A stretch of 64,000 bases of DNA from Acanthornis magna (lineage: Eukaryota > Chordata > Aves > Passeriformes > Acanthizidae): NCBI GenBank assembly GCA_036785705.1, contig JAWUZG010000051.1, forward strand, positions 13,916,501 through 13,980,500, read 5' to 3'. The notes below the pieces were generated by a model. That model saw only the letters and a list, made by a program, of their open reading frames with translations. It did no database searches and was not told the DNA's origin. Shown in pieces: positions 1-18,740 of this stretch (the first letter of the stretch is position 1; each line of letters begins with the position of its first letter). The position numbers and the translations under genes are program-made.

Positions 1-410
1 GCTGAAATCACTGCCGGCCATTGCGCCCGCGCGAGGGCCGCATCTGGGCCGACTCACCCCTAGGTGAGAGCGAGGGCCGCTCTCCCTCAGACCGTCTGTC
101 CCGCGGGCCCCCAGCCCGCCGCCGCCCAGCTGCCCCGCCCCGCGCCGACACCGGCGGCCTCTGCCGCCGCCGAACGGGCCCCGCCGCGCCGCCCGGGCCG
201 TATGCAAATCACCCACTTCTCATTGGCCCGCGCCGCGCACGCCCCGCCCCGCGGCGGCGGGGCCACTGCCCAGCGCTTCTCCGCTCCTTTCCCGAGGCGG
301 GGCCCATTCCCAGCCCCTCCCAGTTTTCGCAGCGAATGTGTTTCTGCCCCTCCCCTCCTGGCCCCAGCGAAAAGAAATGAACACACCGGAGTCCCGTTTC
401 TGGAAGGGTT
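1..410 (-). promoter_or_regulatory. CpG-rich promoter-like region at the window edge
   Basis: The first 400 bases are very GC-rich with many CpGs and stop abruptly at a T-rich tract. On the minus strand there is an octamer ATTTGCAT (202-209), a CCAAT box (222-226) and several GC boxes. These are followed toward the edge by an ATG in good context (A at position 21) opening a reading frame of seven codons (MAGSDFS) that runs off the window. In human, C12orf57 follows ATN1 on the same strand, with RNU7-1 beside it, so this is plausibly that gene's promoter. The seven residues do not identify the gene, and the ATG may be non-coding. What is seen is base composition and motifs; the gene assignment is inference from synteny. 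Confidence 0.5.
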
Positions 411-475
411 TTTTGTCTTTTTTTTTTTTTTTTTTTTCCTTTTTTAAGAGCTTCATATATATATTTATATATATA
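409..475. repeat. T-tract and AT microsatellite
   Basis: A run of mostly T (about 409-445) is followed by an AT-alternating stretch (about 454-475). It lies between the ATN1 3' end and the CpG island at the window edge. Read on the minus strand it is A-rich and could be confused with a poly(A) tail, but no retrocopy body is seen beside it. Confidence 0.7.
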
Positions 476-845
476 AATTATTAGAATGTGTGTTGGGGCT
501 CGGGAGTGCGTGGGGAACGTCGTTTGGGTGGGTTTTTTTTTCTTTTCCATAGCTGGATTGTTGGTTGGTTTTCCTTTTAATGGTTAAGTAAATATATATA
601 TATGGGGGACCAATCGAGAGATACAACTGTGAAATCAGAACACGCACGCGGGGGCAAGGGAGTCACAAGTTGCTACATAAAACTGCCACGTCTAATAGGA
701 TGTGCATGAGTTAAAGTACATCAATTAGGATGGGTGAGGGGAAAGGGGCAGCCACCATCTTACAGACAGTCCCAGGACGCAGTGTCACCACTCAGCCACA
801 CACGGCTCTCCCCACGGGGCTCAGAAGGGTCACGGTGGTGATGGC

Positions 846-990
846 AGTCTCCAAAACAGTCTCCTGGTGCTTTGCACCTCGTGGCCGTGCCCGTTCCCAT
901 CAGCCCGGGAAAGCACAGCCACCGTCCTGCAAACAGTCCTGCGGTGCTTTGCACCCTGATGGCTGGGACCGGACCCTCCGCAGGCAGGAG
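846..990. repeat. Imperfect 77-bp tandem repeat, two copies
   Basis: Two copies about 77 bp apart share the core aaacagtc...ggtgctttgcacc followed by tggc (cores at 854-880 and 931-957). A weaker third copy of the flanking part (cagccacc...acagtcc) begins near 749. The repeat lies downstream of the likely ATN1 poly(A) site. No coding function is apparent. Confidence 0.6.
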
Positions 991-1244
991 AGGCCGCTCA
1001 GGAAGGGGCCTGGAACGCTTTGTTTGCATCTGAAGGGATGTTGGAGAATGGGAAGCTGCTCTGGCTAAACTGAAAGAGTTCCACGTTGCTTTTCTGTATC
1101 ACTAAGCAGTATCTTACACCTAAAAGGGGGTGGGGTGTTGAGGAGGCATCTTGAAAAAAAGCTCTTTTGGGTTTGCAGTTACTTCTTGACTGCACCACCT
1201 CCTCCTTGCAGAAGCAGAAAAGGCAGGAGCATCCTGTACATGAA

Positions 1245-1627
1245 GTCCTGCAATGCTCTGCATTTTTTATTTAATGCAACTGTTCCCCCAAACAAAGGAT
1301 GGAGCTGCTGCCACCCTGAATTCACATCAGTCTTTGTCTTTCTGAGCTCTGTGCAATGCTGATTTTCTTTTCTTCGGAGCTCAGCTGAAATCACGTACCG
1401 ATCGCTTCAGGTCCATTAGTGGTGTTCCAGTCCCTCCCCATTTTATCTCCTCTACTTTCTGTTCCCAGGATGCCAACCCATACTTTCTGTTATCTTCTCT
1501 TGTACTCTACTGCATGGTGGGATCAGGATGTGTCACTTTGCAGCTTCCCCTCCCCCAGGATTTGGTTGATTGATAGCTCCTCTTGAGAGAAAGACATGAT
1601 GATGTCACACTGACAGCAGAAGTCCAT
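1245..1627 (-). other. ATN1: ATN1 3' untranslated region
   Basis: This is the sequence from the ATN1 TAA stop to the first canonical poly(A) signal on the minus strand (AATAAA at 1266-1271), which gives a 3' UTR of roughly 380 bases. Longer forms are possible because ATTAAA-type hexamers occur further down, for example near 576. The end point is inferred from the hexamer only. Confidence 0.6.
1266..1271 (-). terminator. ATN1: ATN1 poly(A) signal AATAAA
   Basis: Canonical AATAAA on the minus strand (TTTATT on plus), 357 bases past the ATN1 stop. It is the first such hexamer after the stop codon. Confidence 0.6.
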
Positions 1628-9456
<7,829 letters not shown>

Positions 9457-9483
<27 letters not shown>

Positions 9484-9597
9484 TCTTTTGGGTGTGGGAC
9501 CCCCATTCTCCTTGGCCCGGTTTGATGAAAACATAAATTTTTATGACTCCGCAACCCCCTTCGGCTGTTTCCGAGGAGATGGAGATGTGCAGTTCTT
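9457..9597 (-). other. ATN1: ATN1 exon 2: 5' UTR plus first nine codons
   Basis: The exon begins after a strong acceptor (pyrimidine run then TTTCAG) at 9598-9599 and ends at a GTACGT donor. Coding is taken from 9483 (MKTRQNKDS), where the context has A at -3. Upstream and in frame are 17 codons from an ATG at 9534 (MFSSNRAKENGGPTPKR), preceded by Lys-Phe codons and a TAA. That upstream ATG has a weak context (T at -3, T at +4). Confidence 0.85.
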
Positions 9598-9869
9598 CTG
9601 AAAGGGGGGCTTACACCAGCCACGCAGTAAGAGCCCACTGAATCCTGAAAGGCAGACAAGCACATGAGGGGGGGAGAAAGATTGAATGGACTACAGAATA
9701 TCTTTTCATGGTTTGCTATAGTAATATGACAAAATTATTGTTTCCTTATTTAGATACACAAGAATGTTTACCAAGAATGCAATAAACTCTCCCATCAGTG
9801 TGGGAAAAGATTTGCCCACTGCCATATCTGATTTCCAGTTTCTAGGAGTGATATGTGCACGATGCGAGG

Positions 9870-10135
9870 TATTCATTTTTAATGGCTTCAAACTGAAAGA
9901 GGGCAGGTTTAAATTGGACATAAGGAATTCTTTACTCTGAGGATGATGAGGCACTGGAACACATTGCCCAGAGAAGCTGTGGATGCCCCAACCCTGGCAG
10001 TGTTCAAGGCCAAGCTGGATAAGGTTTTGAAAAACCTGGTCTTGTGGAAAATGTCCCTGTCCATGGCAGGGGGTGTTGGAAGTAGATGATCATTAAAGTT
10101 CCTTCCAATCCAAACCATTCTATGATTATCTATTA
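9870..10135 (+). mobile_element. CR1 non-LTR retrotransposon, 3' fragment
   Basis: The fragment carries the typical avian CR1 3' end: AACTGAAAGAGGGCAGGTTTA, then a block ending in GCACTGGAACACATTGCCCA, GAAGCTGTGGATGCCCC, CCATGGCAGGGGGTG and a terminal CCATTCTATGATTAT. It is truncated at the 5' end and non-coding. It lies in ATN1 intron 1. Confidence 0.9.
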
Positions 10136-13100
10136 TATATTTATGACTCAGGGCCCAATAATGCTGCTTTGGAGGATGCAAGGAGGAATGGTTATGAGGA
10201 TGTTAACTGTCTTCTGAAATAATTTCAGTATTTTCATTTCCTTGGGAAAAAAATAACAGTAAAGTGTTTTAAAATGCTCCCAACTGCAATTTTTCTGACT
10301 GTAAGTTCCTCTCCGCACTTGTCAGTGCAGAAAGTTACACCACCCTTACCCAGCCATGTGCTGTCACACGCTAGCCCTGCGACATGAGCCCCAGTGGCCT
10401 TTGCTGAAGGGCACTGTACAGCCCTGCCCTCTCCAGGGCATATCCACATGCACTCATGCACCACCATGTTATGCAGAAAATGCGACAAGTCTTGCTTGGG
10501 CTGTTCCATGCCCAAGGTACACAAATAGGTGCGAGAAAACACATTTAGCTTTGCTTTTGCATGACAAAAACATCATCAGCTCTGTTTAGCCTGGAGTGCC
10601 TGCCAGGGTCTCTTTCTCCTCCATACTGCATGTGTCTCAGAGTACCAGACCGAGTCATGTCCAGGGATGCAGAGTACATCCTTACACTTTGCAGCAGTGG
10701 GAAGATTTCTGAGATCCCTCTGGAACAATTTACAGCTCTGTGCCACGTCCAAAAGCACTGTAGATATGTAACACCCTGTTATATCACACAATTCTTACTC
10801 TGCAGTATGAAAGTACTGTGATTGTGTTAGCCTGGGAACTGGAGGAAATGATTCAGAAGTTCGTTTGCTTGAATCCAGCAAGCTAAAGATCTTTTGCACT
10901 GCTCTGCACTGCACAGACATAACCAAAAAGACTTTATCCTTCCCAAGCCTGTCATATCAGTTGCTATACTCAGCCTCTGGAATGGACAATCTGAAAGACA
11001 AGGGAATGAGTCCTGTGGAAGAAGCACTGGGAGAAAAAAAAAATGTATCTATTGGCTTTTATTCTCTCAGAGAAATTTTGTGAAGATTTGGGACTCCTGA
11101 AGACTATCCTAGACTGGCAAGGATCAGCTTCCAGCCGAGTAGCGCAGAAGCAATCTGGATGACTTCCATTCCTCTGAGAAGGGAGCTAAAACCAGGGACC
11201 AGAACAAAAGCACCCAACAGGAGAACTCTCAGACCTCTCGTGCAGAGCTGCTGCTGGATTGTGTGGCCCCAGGGTCACTGCTTTCCACTGCATCCATCTC
11301 CCTGACCATGACAAGGGAGTAATGACACCAGCCTGTCTCTCCTGGGGCTCCACATCTTCCCTGACCAATGCCTAGAGAAACCCAACCGGAAGGTACTTAG
11401 CAAGAGCAGGGGAATGTTTGTTTTAATTCCATTAATATTTTATTTGACCCTCATCACAAAAGCCCCAGGGGACTCATCCAGCATTAATTCCCACACACAT
11501 CAATTCATTAACTGAGACCTCTTCTTTAATAGAAAAATAGCTGATGATGGTTTATAACTGACCTAATGGAGGCAGAGCCCACTCCCAATCCCCACCCGCT
11601 GACTTGTTTTACAGCCTCATATTTCTGTCATGCTTTGGCCTTTGGTTGCTAATTCAGCCACTTACACTGATGCTATTCTAGATAAGCATCCAGAATTAAC
11701 ATTTCTTACATGAAACCAATATTGTAATAAGTAAGGTGATCCTAATTTAACTCAACTTTGACTCAAGCTACGGTGGCAACCTGTACGTATTAGCTCAGCT
11801 CTGAAGGCACAGCAGCAGCAACAGCACACTACCAATGTCACTGCTGCCTGCATTCCACAGGGATACCACCCACGCCTCCCACACCAAAGAAGCCAGAGTG
11901 ATAGCGCAGCACACAGGTCTCACTTCAGCGTTCCAGCAACCCCATAATGACAGTTACTATCTCCTTCCCAGAGAAGTCAGTCAGGGAAATAATATGCAGC
12001 CAACCACAGACTGAAACTTCTCTTTTTAAAAGGGATACCCACTCGGTACTTATTGCAACCACTGAATACGCAGTAAAAAACAAAGCCAGAAACAAATAGG
12101 GATGTTTCAGGAAACATAATCAACCACTGACTGAGGGAGAAGTTTCTGTCACTTAAACAATGAACACTTTTCTAAAATTTTTAAGAGAATTGACGCACAC
12201 ATTATTAGGCTCAGTATAGCAACTGTTATGGCCAGATGAGAGGATCACAACATCGCCTTCTAATTTTAACACCTATGAAATAAAAGCCTGCAATGTGAGC
12301 CTTGACAATTAGCAAAGTTACACCTAACCCTTCCAAAGATCCCTGTAAATGTCTCTGAAGGGTTCTTAGGGCCCTGTGGTTTTGGTTAGGAGGTGGGATG
12401 TGACAGGGCTCCTCTGGAAGGTTTAACCTTTCCCTGGCCCTGTGAAGCCCTTTACAGGTTCAATTGAGTTATGAGGCATTGCGAATTGCTATTTTCTGTT
12501 TGCGTTTTATGCAGCCCAGCTTGGTTTGGCTTACTGCCCAAACCCCTCCATATTCTCCTGTAAGCCCTGGTGCAGTCTCCTGTGAGCAACACACACTCAA
12601 CAGGCATCCCCCACGTGGGATTCAAAATGGATCCCGCTCCTCCTCCTCCCCAGCTCCAAGTAATTCTCCTTGCCAGAGCGGGACTGTCCTGCACTGGCAG
12701 ACAGAAGCTTATGAGGTCCAGCTCCTCCTCTATTGAAGGACACAGATAGGTTCTCTCCTTCCCAGGCTGTCATGTGGAGCAATTCTCCCACGTAACTAAA
12801 CTGGAAACAAGACCATCTCAAATGAGAAGCATGCAGGTTTTACCTCTCTTAGGAAGCAGGCTTAATGTTTGTCCTTGGCTCAGGATAGCATCTACACATT
12901 AGGCTGTGGGTTGGAGGAAATAAACTTTCCTAGATGGTGACAGAAGCAGACAAAATGGGAACCAAGTCTCTGGGATGATGTCTGGGGGCTTGGCCAGAAC
13001 TGTAAATGACAAGTGAGTCACATGGCCAAAGCATTGCATATGCTAGGGCTGCACGCATGGGGACACCCAGCACATGTCCCAACAGCAGGGAGCCCACTTC

Positions 13101-13874
13101 CACTGAGACTGGGAAGGCTGGGAGATGCTGCCAAAGCCACGGAGAGTTTAGACACTTTAGCTGGTGCTCAATGGCAGAGCAAGCCCCAGGATGGGCAGCC
13201 CAAGTCCAGGGCTCCAATCTGCTTGAGAAGGTTAAACACCAGCTAAGGTCCAGCTAGCCCTCCCTGGCGCCAGTGCCAGGAGAAGAGAGAGCTGAAGACT
13301 CTCAGAATCCGTGTCATTTAAGAGAAAGAGCTGACATCTTCCCCTGTCAGGCTGGGGCCTGTTTAGTTTGTTTACTATAGACAAACCCATCATCCACTGG
13401 ATGCTAGCCCATGTGAGTTTGGAGTAAGGACTCAGTGGAATGCCTGCTTTAGCCTAAGTACTGATGTCCTGAAGTGCAAACCTCTTGTTTTCTTCACTTG
13501 GGAACTATTTAAAGTACACAGGGAGTACTCTTTAAGTAATATTTTTTAAATGTAGCAATCACATCCAAAATCCTACATGAAATCAAAGGCATTTGGTTTG
13601 CAAAGGCAGGGACTCAGAAATCAGATGTGAGAGTTAAACTGAGTCTGGTTCTCTGCAATTCAATAGCTCTGTGTTCCCATCCTCTTTTTTCTCTTCCACT
13701 TCTACAAAGGGATGAATTAGCACTGGAGGGAGGAACCAGGGTGGCAAAATGAGCACAGCTGCTTTCTAATACATTGCAGATGCTGGAAAGTGTCCTGAAA
13801 ATAAGTTGGGATGATAAGCAAAGGATCCCTCTTGATGGGTAAAGATCACTAAGAAGGGACAGCCCACCAGAGCT

Positions 13875-13935
13875 ATATATATATGTATGTATGACACACA
13901 CATATATATGTCATACATATGGCATATATATATGA
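13875..13935. repeat. AT/GT microsatellite with inverted repeat
   Basis: An alternating TATATGTATG stretch in which GTATGTATGAC (13885-13895) and GTCATACATAT (13910-13920) form a 10-11 bp stem around a 14-base loop. It looks like a simple-sequence hairpin, without the stem length or flanks of a miRNA precursor. Confidence 0.6.
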
Positions 13936-15149
13936 CTGCCCAGTTAATGATGGTCCCAAATATTTTTAATTTCTGTCTCAATCTCCCTCATTTTGTAAAA
14001 TGAAGGGAAAATTTCCAGAAATGTAATCAGTTTTGACAACTGTGTAGGATCTTGAAAACACTAATTTTTGTCCCAAATACTGCAATCAGACAACCTGAAG
14101 TACAGCATTTCCCAATGGCTAATTGCCTGATTTCATGCTTGAATCCTGGCATTCTACTACAGGACATGGTGGAGAAAGGCAGGGAAGGAAGGGAAAGGGC
14201 ACTGTGGTCAGTGTTGGACAGCAATGAACAAACAGTCAGGGTTCAGGCTGCACGTCACAGTCTTTTGATACACACCTGGAGTGTGACACTACTGTAAAAG
14301 GGAAAATGATTCTGTGAGCAAAGGGACTGGGATGCCAAAATGGTTGAATATCAAGAATACATTTGTGGCTAATATTATCTTGGGTGTGAATATTACCATG
14401 ACTGGCAAATTTTTTATATTCAGTAAATCTTGTCAGGAATAAATATAACAGGGTATACAAATGAAAGGTAGTTTTCAATAAAAGGCATTTTTCTGTCTCC
14501 TACAAAACAGCTACAACACTGGGTGGACACAGGGTCTGTGAGCTCAGGCTGGAAAGTGGATTAATCAAGAAATAAGACTCCTGCAGGTCACTCCCATGCA
14601 GGTCACTGCACACAGAGACCCCAGGACTGGAGCACACACCTCCCAGTCATCTGCAAAGCCCTCCACAGGGCCTGGGACAGGCACATCCGACCACCAGCAG
14701 TCGTTGGACACAGCTGGGAAGGGCTGAGACCTGCCCTGCCAGGGAGGTTTGCCAGCACAGTGTCATGTGGCAAACTCAGACAGAAATGCCTGCAACTGAA
14801 GTGAAAACTGTGAGTACTGCTCAGAGGTCAAAATATAAATCCAGTATGAAAACAGTGACAGCTGTCAATTTTTGCTGCTTTCTATAAAGACATTGATTTC
14901 ATATTGGCAGTGATTTCATACTGGAATTTCACTGGATTCTTCTATCTTAAAAATATGGCATAGAATGGGTCACTATGAGATGTGTTAAAATAAATTTAAA
15001 CAATAAATGTAAATGTATGCTTTCAGAAACTTCATTCTGTGCCAGAGGGCAAATTACACACACTTTTAATATACAAGCTGAATGGACTCTCTTGATTTAG
15101 ATCTATGTATGTAAGATCCGTATGGTGTGTAGGTATGTATGTAAGAGCA

Positions 15150-16203
15150 GATTCACGATCCCATCATAAGAGGTCAGGTTTGAGACAACCTGAGGAAACT
15201 GAACATGCACAAGTCCATGGGACCCAATGAGATGTGTCCCTGGGTCTTGAGGGAGTTGGCTAACAGAGCTGCCAACCCACTCTCCATGACATTTGGTAAT
15301 TGGATGGATGGCCCCATCCAAAGAGTTACAGTCAACAACTCAATGTCAAAGTGAAAACCTTGAACCAGTGGTGTCCCCCAAGGATCTGGGACCAATACTA
15401 TTTAATATCTTCATCAATGATGCAGATGGTGGGATTGAGTGCACCCTCTCCAAGTTTGGAGATGACACCAAGCTGAGTGGTTGATAGGCTGGAGGGAAGG
15501 GGATGCCATCCTGAGGGACCCTGACATAACTGAGGAGTGGAACCATGTGAAATCCATGAAATTCAATGAGGTGAAGTGCAGGTCCTGCACATGGGTCAGG
15601 GCAACAAACACCAGGATCAGTACAGGCTGGGGAACAAAGAGGCTGAAAGCAGCCTTGTGGCAAAGATCTTGGGGATACTGATGGACAAAAAATTGGGCAT
15701 GATCTGACAATGTGCACTTGCAGCCCAAGCCAAATATGTCCTGCACCAAAAGCAGCACTGGCAGCAGGATGAGGGAGCAGTCCTATGAAGAGCGGCTGAG
15801 GGAGCTGGGAGAGTTTAGCCTGGAGAAAAAGAGGTTCAGGGGAGACCTTATCACTCTCTACAACTCCCTGAAAGGAGGGTGTAGCCAGGTGGCAAACAGT
15901 CTCTTGTCCCAGGCAACAAGTAATGGGATGAGAGGAAATGGCCTCAAGCTGTGCCAGGGAGGTCCAGGTTGGACCAGGCTGGATATAGGGAAGAATTTCT
16001 TCATTGAAACGGCGGTTAAGCATTGGAATTGGCTGCCCAGGGAAGCACTGGAATCACCATCCCAGGAAGTGTTCAAGAAATGACCAGACAAGGCACTCAG
16101 TGCTATGGTTTAGTTAACAAAGTGCTGTTCAGACAAATGCTGGACTTGATGATCTTGGAAGTCTTCTCCAACCTTAATGAGTCTGTGATTCTGAGATTCT
16201 AAT
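15150..16203 (+). mobile_element. CR1 retrotransposon with end of the reverse transcriptase ORF
   Basis: This is the longest CR1 copy here. A stretch at 15390-15480 translates as [19 protein letters not shown] followed by [11 protein letters not shown], the region around the CR1 reverse-transcriptase catalytic box (normally A/Y-x-DD; here FGDD). Upstream and downstream frames are broken by stops and shifts, so the copy is dead. The 3' part runs through GAGCGGCTGAGGGAGCTGGG and the usual tail, ending at GATTCTGAGATTCT. Confidence 0.92.
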
Positions 16204-16212
16204 TATATAAAG

Positions 16213-16510
16213 GTGGCTTATAAGAAAGGCAGGGCCTGCAGTGACAGGACAAGGGCCAATGGTTTTAAACTGAAAGAGGGCAGGTTTAAATTGGACATAA
16301 GGAAGGAATTCTTTACTATGAGGGTGATGAGACAGTGGCACAGGTTACCCAGAGAAGCTGTGGGTGCCCCATCCCTGGAAGTGCTCAAGGCCAGGCCGGA
16401 TGGGACCAGGAGCAACCTGGTCTAGTGGAAGGTGTCCCTGCCAATGGCAGGGGAGTTGGAAATGGATGATGTTTAAGGCCCCTTCCAACCCACACCAGTC
16501 TGTCATTGTA
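16213..16510 (+). mobile_element. CR1 retrotransposon, second 3' fragment
   Basis: This begins right after the end of the longer CR1 copy and has the same subfamily signature as the 9870 copy (AAACTGAAAGAGGGCAGG, CAGAGAAGCTGTGGGTGCCC, GGTCTAGTGGAAGGTGTCCC), ending near CCAGTCTGTCATTGTA. It is a separate insertion, as the 3' ends are repeated in tandem. Confidence 0.9.
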
Positions 16511-18164
16511 TAAAATATCCTAAAATGATTCTAAAGTAACACCTCTCATGCAAAAAAGAGATTCATCCTGAGACGACAGCTTCAATACTTTTCTTACATG
16601 TACTTGTTGACAAATTCACTTGGCTACCTAGGTGCTCCTTCTCTGCAGAAAAATAATAAATAAAAATGAAAACGCTCATGCTTCATGAAAGGGTGCCAAA
16701 TAAGAATACTAAAAATAAATGTGCGGAGTGCTGGCAGTCTTAGGAGATAAAGCCAGTTTACATTTTATTAAGCCTATATTAATGTTTTGGTTTCTTAATT
16801 TTGCATAACCATGAGGAGCAAGAATGTTATTTTGAGTATGAAAGATCTAATTCTGGAACATCCATTCAAATAAAAACGTATCTGAGAAAAAAAATTCTGA
16901 TGAGCAGAGTGAAATAAAAACAGAGCTAAAGCAAGGTAATAAATAATAAAAACATCCATGCATTTAACAAGAGCTTAATTTACAGCATAGAAGAAGATAC
17001 TAATTTTTGCAAAAGCAACTGAAAATAAAGTTTGATTCACTAAATGAAGGTTAGATGTACTAAAGAAGGTTATGTTAATCGTAAAACAATTCCTGAGGGC
17101 ACAGTAAAATGAGTGTTAAGTATGTAACAGATTTACTTAAAAATCCCAGAAGAATCATTCTATCTCCCCAGAGGAGGGCTTCCAGATCTCTCAGAGATAC
17201 AGGCTGGCAGAGCCCAGTGGTGGATCACAAAAAAAATACACACTGGGCTCTGCCTTCTGCTAGTGAGATGGAGGCCTGTGGATGCAAGATCCAGAGGAAG
17301 GACACATCACACTCCCCACACTCATTATTTTATGAAGTGCAGCATCTTCTGTATTTGCAACACCTGAGCACACCTTACCTGTGGAGCTGTTAGGGGCCAA
17401 GGGTCTACTGTAACACCTCACACCCCTCTTTTGATACACAGATCCCTTTGCTAAGAATGCAAAGGAAATTACTCAAAGACATCACAGGATGGCTGCCCAG
17501 AGACTCAAAGGAAGATGTCAGCTGGAAGGGACATATGGACTCTGAGCTGACCAGTGCAACTCAAGAGTGATATTCGTTGGATACAAGAGGCAGATCCATG
17601 AAAATGGCACCTTCGCATCCAGCAGCCATCAAGAAAGTAAACCGCATGCTAGAATTTCCTGACGAGAGCGTCATTATGCCCCCATGCAAACCTGTGGCTT
17701 TCCCACATCTTGATATGTGAGTGCAATTTTGTTCCTTCCATAGGAACTAGAAGGGGCAATGAAGAGGCATGACAGAGTGGGTTAGACATCTCTGTCCAGA
17801 GAAAAGGTTATTGAAGTGAGGATGTGACTGGGGACTGTAAAACAATATATGAAAAATAGAGGCTGGGTAGGAGGTAATTTTTTACTGTCTTTTCCAGCAC
17901 AAGAACTGATGACCATCACACAACACTACAAAGAAACGTGTTCAAAACCAACTGAAAAGAAAAAGTAGCTCTTGAAACAGGTGGCTGCAGAATTTCCAAT
18001 CAAAGGACACTATGGATGCTAGAAGGTTCTATACATTTGATGGGAGACTGGAGAGTTTCATTCAAGAGAGAACTGGCACTTTCTGGATAGCTAGAAACCA
18101 CATCTGGCTATGGCAGGTCCTCCACTGAAAACAGCTGGAAGCTGTAGGAGTATCAGAGAAAAAT

Positions 18165-18260
18165 GGCACACGATGAGATCAGATTAGATTATGACAGTAT
18201 TAGATTAATGACTGGACTCAATGATCTTGGAAGTCTCTTCCAAACTAAATGATTCTACAA
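18165..18260 (+). mobile_element. CR1 3'-end fragment
   Basis: Only the last part of a CR1 element is recognisable: GACTGGACTCAATGATCTTG, GGAAGTCTCTTCCAA, and a terminal AATGATTCTAC. It is short and diverged. Confidence 0.6.
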
Positions 18261-18599
18261 CTTTGCAACCACTGGCCCCAGGGACACCCTTCAGGTTCTC
18301 TGTTTCTCGGGATTCATGACTGACAGCAAAGACAACACAAGTGCCATGTGAGCCAAGGGTAAGCGTCTGAACAGGATGAAGATGTACAGACATATCCAGA
18401 ACGAAACGAGTGAACTGGGGCCAGGGAGGTGGGCACAGGAACAATTGTACAGCAGATCTGAGACACTGGGAAACTCTGAACCACTCCCGGGCTTGGGATC
18501 CCCCAGCCTTTCCTTGTTCTACAGGACTGGCCAAGCGGGATGATACTGCCCTCACCCCTGGGGCTGAAAGAATGAATGCCCAACAGCATATCCTGGAAG

Positions 18600-18740
18600 G
18601 TCTGCCTTGGAAGAGATTGCTGGATGCCCTGTTCATAGTGAACTGGCAGCACCTCAGCGAACTGAGCATCTCCAGCCTTCCTGGGAACCTGTGCCAGTGC
18701 TGAACCACCCTTGGGAGGAAGGAGCGTTTTTGTCTTACAT
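18600..18740 (-). mobile_element. Diverged CR1 fragment, minus orientation
   Basis: On the minus strand the sequence resembles the CR1 segment around GTTCAGCACTGGCACAGGTT and CCCAGGAAGGCTGGAGATG, followed by a conserved-looking but substituted tail. Similarity is partial, so bounds are approximate. Confidence 0.45.

Noticed and set aside
13875..13935. miRNA-like hairpin
   Set aside because: The stem is only 10-11 bp of simple AT/GT repeat with no flanking complementarity.
15346..16023. 225-codon minus-strand ORF
   Set aside because: It is antisense to the CR1 retrotransposon copy; the recognisable RT motif is on the plus strand.
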